NCBI GenBank assembly: GCA_004556205.1
Contig: SFIL01000042.1
Span: 1 to 9,999 of the forward strand
Direction: 5' to 3'
Length of the DNA stretch: 9,999 nt
DNA from: Clostridiales bacterium
Lineage (GTDB): Bacteria; Bacillota; Clostridia; Oscillospirales; Oscillospiraceae
Part shown: piece after piece, positions 1 through 5,924 of the stretch
Numbering within the stretch: position 1 is the first letter of the stretch
Layout of the letters: every line of letters begins with the position of its first letter
Translations under genes and position numbers: made by a program
The notes under the pieces: generated by a model
Told to the model about the DNA's origin: nothing
Seen by the model: only the letters and a program-made list of their open reading frames with translations
Database searches by the model: none

Positions 1-345
1 CGCGGCGCGCTCTATGTCTGCCCGGTGTGCGGCAACGTGCTGCACTCGCTCGGCGCGGCGGTCGTGAGCTGCTGCGGCGTGGCGCTCCCGCCGCTCGAGA
101 GCGAAGCGCCGGACGCGGAGCATGAGATCGCCGTCGAGCCGGTGGAGGACGAATTTTACGTCTCCGTCCGCCACCCGATGACGCGCGGGCATCACATATC
201 GTTTCTCGCCTTCGCTTCGGACGAACGGCTGGAGCTTGTGAAGCTCTATCCCGAGGGGGACGCTGCGGCGCGCTTTTCGCTGCGCGGCGGCGGATGGCTG
301 TACGCTTACTGCAACCGCCACGGGCTGATGCGCAGAAGCGTGTGA
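1..345 (+). CDS. Desulfoferrodoxin-like domain protein, 3' part (5' end outside window)
   Basis: The frame is open from base 1 to a TGA at 343-345, so about 114 C-terminal residues are visible and the true start lies upstream. The fragment begins with a desulforedoxin-type iron ribbon: CPVCGN, then CC about 17 residues later. An Ig-like superoxide-reductase-type domain follows, with HPM, a nearby HHIS, and a final CNRHG, matching the Cys/His ligand region of superoxide reductase centre II. In Clostridia this exact type of ribbon (YVCPVCGN, VSCCG, LPPLE) often forms the C-terminal half of XRE-family helix-turn-helix regulators, which I think is likelier than a free-standing desulfoferrodoxin. 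The deciding N-terminus is not in the window. Base composition is GC-rich like the rest of the left part. Domain assignment is confident; the activity (sensor or reductase) is not. Confidence 0.8.
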   Translation, partial: RGALYVCPVCGNVLHSLGAAVVSCCGVALPPLESEAPDAEHEIAVEPVEDEFYVSVRHPMTRGHHISFLAFASDERLELVKLYPEGDAAARFSLRGGGWLYAYCNRHGLMRRSV

Positions 346-402
346 AAACGCATCGATCCGCCCCGGAGCGGCCGTCCCGAAAGAGCGGAAAAAGGAAATA
401 AA

Positions 403-446
403 CGGCGCCGCCCCCGCAGCCTTGTCAAGCCGCGGGGGCGGCGCCG
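403..446 (-). terminator. Intrinsic terminator of the ribbon-helix-helix gene
   Basis: A perfect 15-bp GC-only stem (403-417 with 432-446) encloses a 14-nt loop. Read on the minus strand it begins 3 nt after the stop codon at 450 and is followed by a T-rich run (complement of 389-402), as expected of a Rho-independent terminator. On the plus strand no T-run follows, so it is mainly a minus-strand terminator. Confidence 0.8.
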
Positions 447-449
447 TGC

Positions 450-647
450 TCATTCCGCATGGTCCTCCGGCGCTTCTTCGTACCGCTCCAGCGCGTACTC
501 GATGCACTGGTTCACGATCCGGTTGAACGATATGCCGGTCTTCAGATTGATCTCACATATGCGGTCAAACGTTTCCTCCTTCATCCGGATCGTCCGGCTG
601 ACGGAGGACATTTTCTTTTCCGAAGTGTCAAGCTTAAAAGAATCCAT
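450..647 (-). CDS. Small ribbon-helix-helix (Arc/CopG-type) DNA-binding protein
   Basis: The product is 65 residues with the size and pattern of a ribbon-helix-helix repressor: a short polar N-terminus, a beta strand with alternating residues (SVSRTIRMK), then two amphipathic helices split by a GISFN turn (about residues 19-55) and an acidic tail. Such proteins bind DNA as dimers through the paired beta strand and usually repress their own promoter. I chose the ATG at 645-647 because GGAGGG (651-656) lies just upstream. A longer frame reaching 728 would run across the divergent promoter and has no such site. The gene is transcribed away from the small-protein gene at 758, and GTACA half-sites lie between them. 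A dedicated terminator follows. Its target is not known; autoregulation is inferred. Confidence 0.8.
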   Translation of the reverse strand: MDSFKLDTSEKKMSSVSRTIRMKEETFDRICEINLKTGISFNRIVNQCIEYALERYEEAPEDHAE

Positions 648-662
648 CGTTTTCCCTCCTGC

Positions 663-715
663 GTACATATTGTAATCAGAAAGGGAATCTATTATAATGT
701 ACACATGTGCGTACA
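663..715. promoter_or_regulatory. Divergent intergenic operator candidate with GTACA half-sites
   Basis: The gap between the two divergent genes contains GTACA at 663-667, TGTAC at 698-702 and GTACA at 711-715. The last two form an inverted repeat around a palindromic CACATGTG core (702-709). GCGTACA followed by ATAT or AATAT also recurs as a direct repeat (661-670 and 709-720). Ribbon-helix-helix repressors usually recognise short repeated half-sites like these, and the sites flank both predicted promoters. That the 450-647 product binds here is inference. Confidence 0.45.
670..698 (+). promoter_or_regulatory. Sigma-A promoter for the small-protein gene at 758
   Basis: There is a perfect TATAAT at 693-698 with TTGTAA at 670-675, spaced 17 bp. 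It points toward the TTG-start gene at 758 and puts the transcript start close to 705, inside the GTACA inverted repeat. On the opposite strand a possible TACAAT -10 (complement of 669-674) would serve the ribbon-helix-helix gene, so the two promoters overlap. Confidence 0.65.
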
Positions 716-757
716 AATATGATTGCAAAAAACGGGCGCAGAAGGGAGGGGCGTTTT

Positions 758-919
758 TTGCTTTTTCGTCGTATGTATTTTCATCTGTTCAAGGCGGTGA
801 CCGCCGCGCTGCGCCTGATGCAGGCAGGCCGAATAAGGGAGGCGGAACAAAAGCTGATCGCCGCGCAGCAGGTGACGGAAGATATGTGCCTGTCCGGGAA
901 GAGCACCGAAAGGGAATAG
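758..919 (+). CDS. Small conserved-type hypothetical protein, TTG start
   Basis: The product is a predicted 53-residue protein. The strong site GAAGGGAGGG (741-750) is 7 nt before an in-frame TTG at 758-760, so I prefer TTG to the ATG at 773, which would be 22 nt away, or the ATG at 707, which lies on the transcript start. After a short basic start the protein is one amphipathic helix-turn-helix hairpin: FKAVTAALRLMQAG, then REAEQKLIAAQQVTEDM, ending in a charged tail. The pattern resembles short proteins of the form 'LFNAVTDAL...A...L..AQQ..EE' that I recall from Clostridia, with no assigned function. It has no signal peptide or membrane segment. It is driven by the promoter at 670-698 and followed by the hairpin at 937-976. 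Confidence 0.6.
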   Translation: MLFRRMYFHLFKAVTAALRLMQAGRIREAEQKLIAAQQVTEDMCLSGKSTERE

Positions 920-936
920 GACCGGCGCCTCGACCG

Positions 937-976
937 GCAAACGCCCCGGCAGCTTTTTATCTGCCGGGGCGTTTGC
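937..976. terminator. Convergent-gene hairpin terminator
   Basis: A perfect 16-bp stem (937-952 with 961-976) has a T-rich 8-nt loop. It lies between the ends of the plus gene (stop 917-919) and the minus hydrolase remnant (stop 985-987), the usual place for a shared terminator. The flanking T-runs are weak on both strands (GGCTTTGTT on the plus strand), so efficiency is uncertain. Confidence 0.6.
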
Positions 977-984
977 GGCTTTGT

Positions 985-1866
985 TCAGTTCTGGAAGAAA
1001 ATATCCTCCGCTGTGCGGGGAGAAAAGCGCTCGAGCGCCGCGGCGCCGAGATCGCAGCGGTGCATGTCTACGGCGCGGATGCGGCGGTTTTCGTAGGTCG
1101 TGTAGTAATAAATGCCGCGCTGAGCGCTGCAGCAGGAGGTATAGATCGTGATCTCGTGCTTGCCCGGTTCCACCTCGCAGCAGCCGCGTACCTGCTCGAC
1201 CGCGCCGAGGATGTGGAAAAACTGGCTGACGCTCTCCGTCTCCGAGCGGCCGGAAACGGAATTGGCTCGCGTGAACGCCGCGCGCACGAAGCGCGAGGGC
1301 GACGAGAGATCGCCGGGCAGCCCGAGCGCGCCCATGCCGCGGCTGTAGGAGCGAAGATCGAGCGAGGGCGCGAACGTATTTTCCGGCTGGCGCGGGGAGA
1401 GAGACCGGTAATCGTTCAGCCGGAAGAGCTGCTGCGGGAACGGCGGGTTGTTCGTCAGGACCCCGGCGGGGTTATCATAGACGTGCAGACCGTCCGCCGC
1501 GGACTCGACCGTGATGCAATCGTCCTTATCCGCGAGCAGCCAGTGGAGCTGCGCGGCGGGAAGGGCGGCGGAAAACGGCGTGCCGGTGAGATTCGTTTTC
1601 GTGAGCAGGGCGCGCGCCTCCGAAACGGAAGCGCACTGCGCGAGCACCCATGGGAGAAATTCAAACTGCGCGACGTCGTCCTTGCCGCCGCGCGGCGCGG
1701 CGTATACGGCGTTGCCGACAAAGTTCAGCCCCGCCATACAAAGGCCCTTTTCGTTCATCGCGTCATAGTAGAGCGGACAGCCGTCGGCCACATGCGCCAT
1801 GCCGAGCAGGGCGTAGTGTTCCGGCAGCGCCGCGCCGCCGGACATGGATACCATCGACCGCGACAT
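985..1866 (-). pseudogene. Choloylglycine (bile salt) hydrolase, N-terminally truncated
   Basis: Homology to the choloylglycine hydrolase / penicillin V acylase family (Ntn hydrolases, Pfam CBAH) runs from about position 1842 to the stop. Conserved blocks in order are LYYDAMNEKGL and AGLNF, ITVESAADGLHVYDN, VLTNNP, and GLPGDLSSPSRFVR, which include the conserved Asn of the LTN motif and the Arg of SRFVR. The family starts with Met-Cys. That Cys becomes the N-terminal nucleophile, and the Arg and Asp near residues 18-21 complete the site. All three are missing here because about the first 50-60 residues are gone. The open frame's first eight or so residues (MSRSMVSM) are antisense KUP sequence, with no ribosome binding site. 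The product should be inactive. A near-identical C-terminus lies at 9862-9999. Alternative explanation: an assembly chimera at about 1843. Confidence 0.88.
991..1122. repeat. Direct repeat, left copy (hydrolase 3' region)
   Basis: This stretch aligns without gaps to 9868-9999 at a constant offset of 8,877 bp, with about 11 mismatches in 132 bases counted by eye (about 92% identity). Both copies encode the C-terminus of a choloylglycine hydrolase on the minus strand. The repeat probably continues to the right of the window. Confidence 0.92.
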
Positions 1867-2353
1867 TCTCTACTCCATCCTCGACAAGGACCCCAAGCGC
1901 GCCTCGGCGTACTGGTTCATCAGCATGAACGTCACCGACGAGCCGGACACGAGGCGCTACAGCGTCGAGACCTACGGCACGGACTACATCTTCCGCGTCC
2001 GGCTCGATCTCGGGTTCAAGTGCCACCAGCGCGTGAACGTGTACCTCCGGCAGATCGTGCGCGATCTTATCGAGAGCGGCGAGCTGCCGCCGCAGGAGCG
2101 GAAATACTCGATCTACGGCAAGTCGGACGTAGGCTCTTTTAAATTCGTTTTCCTGCACAAGGCCGTGCCGTCCAAGTCGGAGCTTTCCTTCCTTGACGAG
2201 CTGGTGCTCAACACGAAGTATGCCATCCGGCGCGTTGCCGGCTCCAAGGTGCGCTGGTACGGGCTGGACACATCCTCGCTCGTCGTGGAGACCGTGCCGT
2301 TCATCGTCGGCGGCAAAACGCCGCGCAGCAGTCGGCTGGAAAGAGTAAAATAA
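1844..2353 (+). pseudogene. kup: KUP potassium transporter, C-terminal cytoplasmic fragment
   Basis: The 169-residue frame matches the soluble C-terminal domain of KUP/HAK/KT potassium uptake proteins as I know it from Clostridia: RDILYSILDKDPKRA, AYWFISMNVTDEP, YGTDYIFRVRLDLGFK, QRVNVYLRQIV, YSIYG, and AIRRVAGS before WYGLD. A full transporter has about 600-670 residues with 12 membrane helices; all of these are absent. The frame has a stop at 1814 and no ribosome binding site before the ATG at 1844, so it is unlikely to be translated. It overlaps the truncated hydrolase frame by 23 bp in antisense, and recognisable homology of both genes stops at about 1843. I infer a deletion or inversion that removed both 5' ends. 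The gene is GC-rich like the rest of the left part. Confidence 0.85.
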
Positions 2354-2367
2354 AAAAAGGAAACCGC

Positions 2368-2395
2368 CCCCCGCGGCTCAACCGAGCCGCGGGGG
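2368..2395 (-). terminator. Intrinsic terminator (minus strand) after the decayed gene
   Basis: A 12-bp GC-rich stem (2368-2379 with 2384-2395) has a 4-nt AACC loop. On the minus strand it lies just after a TAA at 2402-2404 and is followed by a long T-rich run (complement of 2350-2363). It closely resembles the terminator at 403-446 in stem sequence and in the TTTCC-type tail. On the plus strand it sits after the KUP stop but has no T-run. Confidence 0.7.
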
Positions 2396-2401
2396 CGGGA
2401 C

Positions 2402-2622
2402 TTATTCCGCCATGTTGTCCGGCTGCTGTGTCTGTCAGACGATCCACGCAGGAACCGGATCGACTTTCAATTGATATTTTTTAAGAATTGGGAAAACTTT
2501 TCACCGATAAGCCAGGCGTCTTCCGTAATTCCGCTTTTTTTATATGAGTTGATACTTCCGACGAGTTCGTTGTATTTTTTGGATAACGTACGCAGTTGGG
2601 CGAATATGGAATGAACAACGAG
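2402..2622 (-). pseudogene. Decayed gene fragment, unrecognised (frameshift and in-frame stop)
   Basis: The minus strand encodes a protein-like stretch from about 2622: QLRTLSKKYNELVGS, then GITEDAWLIGEKFSQFLK, ending at a TGA (2467-2469). Adding one base to the six-A run near 2476-2481 joins this to a second frame reading KKYQLKVDPVPAWIV, which hits a TGA at 2435-2437. Past that TGA the same frame reads QTQQPDNMAE to a TAA at 2402-2404, right before a terminator. I read this as the 3' end of a dead gene with a one-base deletion and probably a CGA-to-TGA change. Alternatively, the gene ended at 2435. The upstream frame is closed by a TAA just before 2622, and no start codon is present. The family is not recognised. 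Confidence 0.55.
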
Positions 2623-2639
2623 TTACAGAAGTGAAAAAG

Positions 2640-2668
2640 TTGACTTTTCAAACGAGTTATGGTATAGT
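2640..2668 (+). promoter_or_regulatory. Strong sigma-A promoter for the 218-aa gene
   Basis: TTGACT (2640-2645) and TATAGT (2663-2668) are spaced 17 bp, with a TGG extended -10 element at 2660-2662. Transcription should start near 2675, leaving a leader of about 90 nt before the GTG at 2767. It is the best consensus promoter in the window besides 670-698. Confidence 0.75.
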
Positions 2669-2684
2669 AAAAATATCCATAAAA

Positions 2685-2740
2685 CGCTGTTCAACAGCGG
2701 GATCTTTATGGTCAAGGTGTGGGAAACTCTTCTGAGAGTT
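2685..2740 (+). other. Structured 5' leader of the 218-aa gene
   Basis: Two short hairpins can form in the leader. One is the palindrome CGCTGTT-C-AACAGCG (2685-2699). The other is AACTCT with AGAGTT (2725-2730 and 2735-2740) around a TCTG loop. The second ends 11 nt before the ribosome binding site. Neither is followed by a T-run, so they are not obvious terminators. A regulatory role is possible but unproven, and no known riboswitch class is recognised. Confidence 0.3.
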
Positions 2741-2766
2741 GCAAAATAAATAAGGGGGGCGCAAAC

Positions 2767-3423
2767 GTGAATACCAATACTGCAGAACTGCTAAAGAATG
2801 AAATTAGTGCATTCAGGAAAGGGGGGAAACGGTATAAAGATGAATACAGTAATCTCAAGTCAATTGATGATGAAAAAACAATTGATGCTGCAGTCGAATT
2901 AGCGTATCATGATGCCCAAAGAACGATGAGGGGAATTAGCAAGAGCGATGAAGATCAAAAGAGAAAAAGAAACGCCCTAAATCAAATTAAATTGGAACTG
3001 TTCAAATATTTTACCTGCTCTAAAGAACCAACTATAGACCAGGCATCTAAATTTGATGAAAAGCACAAAGAGCTATGCGACATCTGGTGTAACGAGTTTA
3101 ATAATGATTTTGGCACTTACGGAAAGGCGCAGAAAATCATTAATATGTCTTTTAAATATTTGTTCTGCTGCGATGATGCTCCGGGAATGGTCGAAAATTC
3201 GAAATATAAAGAGCATTTTGAATACTGCCATATGCCCTTAGATAGCTTCACTCTGATATGGTATAAGCGAAACGTTGATAAGGAAAAGAAAGATTATACG
3301 TGGAGCAAGATCAACTATGAAGAATACATTGGGATTCAAAAAAACATCAGGGATTATCTTAATGAATCTGAGGACGAGCTTTCTCCATTACAGAAGGAAT
3401 TCATTGTTTGGTCTCAAAAGTAA
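2767..3423 (+). CDS. Unrecognised 218-aa cytoplasmic protein, AT-rich
   Basis: The start is the GTG at 2767-2769, 7 nt after AAGGGGGG (2752-2759). An in-frame GTG further upstream (2719) lies in the hairpin leader and lacks a good site. The protein is hydrophilic, charged and mostly helical, with no signal peptide or membrane segment. Two blocks look conserved-type: YGKAQKIINMSFKYL (about residues 118-132) and CHMPLDSF (about 154-161). I recall similar 'GKxQKxxNMxxKYL ... H-P-x-D-S' blocks in uncharacterised bacterial proteins but cannot name a family. Cys residues cluster at 104-154 (C104, C108, C134, C135, C154) without a clean metal motif. Codons are AT-rich, unlike both neighbours, and the gene is single with its own promoter, so recent acquisition is likely. 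The facing gene at 3598 is convergent. Confidence 0.7.
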   Translation: MNTNTAELLKNEISAFRKGGKRYKDEYSNLKSIDDEKTIDAAVELAYHDAQRTMRGISKSDEDQKRKRNALNQIKLELFKYFTCSKEPTIDQASKFDEKHKELCDIWCNEFNNDFGTYGKAQKIINMSFKYLFCCDDAPGMVENSKYKEHFEYCHMPLDSFTLIWYKRNVDKEKKDYTWSKINYEEYIGIQKNIRDYLNESEDELSPLQKEFIVWSQK

Positions 3424-3537
3424 ACTTACAACAGAAGAATTTTATCTGGGTTAATTGCCAGTTGTAGAAAAAAGGGCGATGTCTCAGAGAAGCAATATCT
3501 AAAAGAATCAAAACCGAGAAAGCCGATACATAAAAAG

Positions 3538-3577
3538 AACAGCCCGTTAGCCCTCTCAAGGGAGCCAACGGGCTGTT
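3538..3577 (-). terminator. Intrinsic terminator of the minus-strand six-gene cluster
   Basis: An 11-bp stem AACAGCCCGTT / AACGGGCTGTT (3538-3548 with 3567-3577) contains an inner CCCT/AGGG pairing. On the minus strand it lies 20 nt after the stop at 3598 and is followed by CTTTTTA (complement of 3531-3537), a good Rho-independent terminator. It may also stop plus-strand transcription from the 218-aa gene, though with a weaker tail (GTTATC). Confidence 0.8.
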
Positions 3578-3597
3578 GTTATCGGGCAGAAAAAGAT

Positions 3598-4155
3598 TCA
3601 CTCAACATCTTCAACGACTTCCATCGTTTCGCAATAGCTATGGATGACCATAGTCTGAGCAAACAGACAGGCTTCGCCCTGAATGATGAATTGGGGCGCG
3701 TTGAGCGACATCAGCCTGTAAAGTCGATAGGCATGGAATAACACATCATAGGCCGCAACGCCGCCGCCGATACGAGCCTCCGCTTCGGCGTCTATATCGC
3801 CCGTTTCAAAATCCCGAATATAGGTGTTCCAAGCAGCCTTCTGCGCTTCCGGCAAGGCTTCCGCGTCGGCGGCCGTGCGGATGGAATCGTACTTTTCGGA
3901 AAGCAGCTTCAGCGCATGATAATCGCTTTCGCAGCGCATCAGCACATCCTGCAGATCGGCCGCATTCCAATGCATTTTGCATTTATAGAAGAGCTCCTTA
4001 TCCTCCGCGCTGTCGTCAAGCGGCACCGGCCATTCGGGGATATAAAGCACGCCGTTCTCGTCGGTGTGCTCAAACATGCTGATAATAGATTCTGCGGGCG
4101 TGAGAACGGGAGCTTCATCGGGCTTGGTATAACAGGCAATTTTTGATGTGTTCAT
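3598..4155 (-). CDS. Unrecognised acidic 185-aa protein, last gene of the cluster
   Basis: The ATG at 4153-4155 follows GGAGGA (4162-4167) by 7 nt. The protein is acidic and soluble, with no signal peptide. After a variable N-terminus (about 1-60) comes a helical region with WNAADLQDVLMRCESDYHALKLL, interrupted by an Ala/Glu-rich stretch, then a Gly run GGGVAAYDVLFHAYRLYRLM (about 129-148) and LNAPQFII. The pattern looks like a conserved accessory protein of gut Clostridia, but I cannot assign a family. It is the fifth gene after the PcfJ-like one, separated from the 105-aa gene by a 91-nt gap that holds a hairpin related to one upstream. It ends at the terminator at 3538-3577. Co-function with the FtsH-like protease and the glycohydrolase is inference from position only. 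Confidence 0.75.
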   Translation of the reverse strand: MNTSKIACYTKPDEAPVLTPAESIISMFEHTDENGVLYIPEWPVPLDDSAEDKELFYKCKMHWNAADLQDVLMRCESDYHALKLLSEKYDSIRTAADAEALPEAQKAAWNTYIRDFETGDIDAEAEARIGGGVAAYDVLFHAYRLYRLMSLNAPQFIIQGEACLFAQTMVIHSYCETMEVVEDVE

Positions 4156-4207
4156 AATTCATCCTCCATATACGATATTCGTTATTTATTACAGAAAGAT
4201 GATACGA

Positions 4208-4239
4208 CAGGCAATGTACCGGAATCGGTGCATTGCCTG
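4208..4239. repeat. Intergenic hairpin repeat, copy 1
   Basis: A 13-bp stem (4208-4220 with 4227-4239) has a 6-nt GGAATC loop, in the gap between the 105-aa and 185-aa genes. A related hairpin lies at 5923-5944, sharing AATCGGTGC and CAATG (about 21 of 29 bases alike by eye). The only non-Watson-Crick pair is G-U if the plus strand is read and A-C if the minus strand is read. No T-run follows on the minus strand, so it is not a standard terminator. It may be a processing or attenuation element or a small dispersed repeat. Confidence 0.6.
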
Positions 4240-4246
4240 CTGTTTG

Positions 4247-4564
4247 TCAGAAGCCTTCTTTCTCGTCGCCGAACGGCATCCCGAAATTTTCCGTAAATAC
4301 TTTTTTGGCAAAAGCATAGGTAAGCTCGCTCCCGGTCAGGTCCGCGATAATAAACAGCTGCAGAAGGTTGACTTTTATCTTTTTTGCGGTCTGATGCCCG
4401 GATGCGGTCAGTGTTGTCAGAATGCTCTTCATCTCCGGCGTATTGACTTCTTTCCCGAAGTGCATGGACAGCGCCATGGCATACCGCAGACGGTTTTCAA
4501 GATCCAGTTCGTCGTCCGATGCCTCATATTTCTCAATAATTTCCTGCAGTTTGTCTTTTCCCAT
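4247..4564 (-). CDS. Unrecognised 105-aa protein
   Basis: The ATG at 4562-4564 follows AAGGAG (4571-4576) by 6 nt, 26 bp after the stop of the protease gene, so the two are probably co-translated from one mRNA. The protein starts with a charged helical stretch (KLQEIIEKYEASDDELDLEN, about 5-24). A helical middle (SILTTLTASGHQTAKKIKVN) and an amphipathic helix LLQLFIIADLTGSELTYAF follow. It has no signal peptide or true membrane span; the LLQLFIIADL stretch is too short. Position directly after an AAA+ protease is compatible with an adaptor or substrate role, but nothing in the sequence proves it. The family is not recognised. Confidence 0.7.
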   Translation of the reverse strand: MGKDKLQEIIEKYEASDDELDLENRLRYAMALSMHFGKEVNTPEMKSILTTLTASGHQTAKKIKVNLLQLFIIADLTGSELTYAFAKKVFTENFGMPFGDEKEGF

Positions 4565-4590
4565 GTTGTTCTCCTTTCGGCGCCGCGGGC

Positions 4591-5865
4591 TTAAACGTCC
4601 ACTTCAACGATCGTAACAGAATCTCTTATCGCTTTTATATCTGAATGCAGAAGCGTTCCCTTTTCGAGCAGGGCTTCTGCGGTCTTCTCGAGAAAGACCC
4701 TGTTCTTCAGAAGAATGTCTCTGGTCATGAGCATATAGCGTTCCAGCTCGGCGTGCGTTACCGCTTCGTTGCGGGCGTTGAAATTTTCAGAGTAACTCAA
4801 ATCCCGGGTTTCCACACGGAGGGAACCGAACCCAAGCATAGCCTCCTCTGAAATACCGTTACGGATAATGGTGAACGCGCACTTGATATCGTCCCGACAG
4901 CCGTCGGCGCAGTATTTGGAGTAATAGAGCTCGACGGCCGCCTTGCCGGCCAGGGAGACCAGAATGTAATAGGGCTTCCTTGAAAGATCCTCGCAGTTGT
5001 GAATAAAGCCTCTCGGCGTTCCGTCGGCGGGACGAAGAGCGGCAAGGCCGACGACCCCGGGGCAAAGCACTTCCGAAACGACCAGATGACCGGCTTCATG
5101 AAGCGCAGTCTTTTTTGCGTACTCCTTCGATGTTTTGGTATAGCTATCGGGTAAATTGTGCTGGGTTCTCAGGACAGCCTTTACAAGATCGTTCATCTCG
5201 ATGCTCGGCCGTCTATTATATGCCGCATAAATGGCGGCCTCATTGAGAATGGTCTCCAGCTCGGCGCAGGAGTGATAGGTGATCATTTTGGCAAGGTCGT
5301 CCATATTGACGCTTTCGGCTATTTTTTTATCCGAGAGATAGTACGCGATGATCTCTTCGGCGTCTTTGTTTGAAGGAGGCAGAACTTCAATTTTTCTGTC
5401 AAAGCGGCCGGAGCGCACGAGGGAGTCTGGAAGCCTCCTCTTATCATTGACAGTGGCGAGGACAAACACGCCGCTGTCTTTTACTTCATCGATCCCGGAC
5501 TGAACGGCCACATATTCCTCAGCATCGCAATGGACGTAATCGTCATTTGCAAATTTGTCCATGTCATCAAGGAAGATGATGCAGGGCGCAGTTTCTTTGG
5601 CTTTTTGAAAAGTTTCGGTGATGTCGCTGATAAAACCATCGCCGCCTTTATCTCTGCGTATAGTGTAGGCGCAAAGGCCGCTTTCTTCAATGAAGCACTT
5701 GGCTATCAGGGTCTTGCCGAGGCCAGGTTTGCCATAGAGTAAAAGCCCGTGCGGAAGTCTTGCCCCAAGCTCCTCATACACGCGCCGGTTTTGAATCACA
5801 TCACAGATCTGCCGAAGCTCGGTTTTGATCGCCTCATAGCCGATCACCTTGTCAAAAGAGCTCAT
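4591..5865 (-). CDS. Soluble FtsH-like AAA+ ATPase with M41 zinc peptidase domain
   Basis: The product is 424 residues with two domains. The AAA+ domain has Walker A GKPGLGKT (45-52), Walker B IIFLDD (96-101), a sensor-type block VFVLATVND and arginine-finger block RSGRFDR (151-157). The C-terminal domain has the M41 zinc site HEAGH (256-260) and an Asp in GCRDDIKCA (325/326), at the place of FtsH's third zinc ligand. FtsH proteins use ATP to unfold and degrade proteins at the membrane and have about 600-650 residues. Here the N-terminal membrane segments are absent, so this should be a cytosolic protease. The Walker B glutamate is replaced by Asp (LDDMD instead of FtsH's IDEID), which could slow hydrolysis. 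The start is the ATG at 5863-5865 with GGGAGG 7 nt upstream; an ATG 21 nt earlier overlaps that site and is unlikely. Specific substrates are unknown. Confidence 0.88.
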   Translation of the reverse strand: MSSFDKVIGYEAIKTELRQICDVIQNRRVYEELGARLPHGLLLYGKPGLGKTLIAKCFIEESGLCAYTIRRDKGGDGFISDITETFQKAKETAPCIIFLDDMDKFANDDYVHCDAEEYVAVQSGIDEVKDSGVFVLATVNDKRRLPDSLVRSGRFDRKIEVLPPSNKDAEEIIAYYLSDKKIAESVNMDDLAKMITYHSCAELETILNEAAIYAAYNRRPSIEMNDLVKAVLRTQHNLPDSYTKTSKEYAKKTALHEAGHLVVSEVLCPGVVGLAALRPADGTPRGFIHNCEDLSRKPYYILVSLAGKAAVELYYSKYCADGCRDDIKCAFTIIRNGISEEAMLGFGSLRVETRDLSYSENFNARNEAVTHAELERYMLMTRDILLKNRVFLEKTAEALLEKGTLLHSDIKAIRDSVTIVEVDV

Positions 5866-5895
5866 TTTTCTTCCTCCCATAATCACTTCTGTTCT

Positions 5896-5924
5896 GTTTT
5901 ACGGTTTTACCTTAGCAGAGACAA
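5896..5924 (-). promoter_or_regulatory. Weak internal promoter candidate before the FtsH-like gene
   Basis: On the minus strand TTGTCT (complement of 5919-5924) and TAAAAC (complement of 5896-5901) are spaced 17 bp, each matching consensus at 4 or 5 of 6 bases. It would start transcription close to 5889, just before the protease ribosome binding site. The gap of 77 nt is the second largest in the cluster, so a secondary promoter is plausible, but the match is modest. Confidence 0.3.

Noticed and set aside
25..345. GTG at 25 as the start of the desulfoferrodoxin-like gene
   Set aside because: The frame is open to base 1 and the CPVCGN iron-binding motif begins before this GTG, so the gene starts outside the window.
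985..1866. Intact bile salt hydrolase
   Set aside because: The N-terminal Met-Cys nucleophile and the following Arg and Asp are absent, and the apparent start codon belongs to antisense KUP sequence.
697..2142. Long open frame of 481 codons on the plus strand
   Set aside because: It runs antisense through the hydrolase remnant and the small gene, is extremely Arg/Ala-rich, and has no family-like motifs. It is a shadow of GC-rich coding on the other strand.
1763..2158. Minus-strand frame opposite the KUP fragment
   Set aside because: The plus frame matches KUP block by block; the minus reading is its GC-driven shadow.
3424..3537. Possible small gene after the 218-aa gene
   Set aside because: No frame with a ribosome binding site or protein-like content; it appears to be plain AT-rich spacer before the terminator.
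4208..4239. Rho-independent terminator inside the cluster
   Set aside because: No T-run follows on the minus strand, and a related hairpin recurs upstream, so a repeat element fits better.
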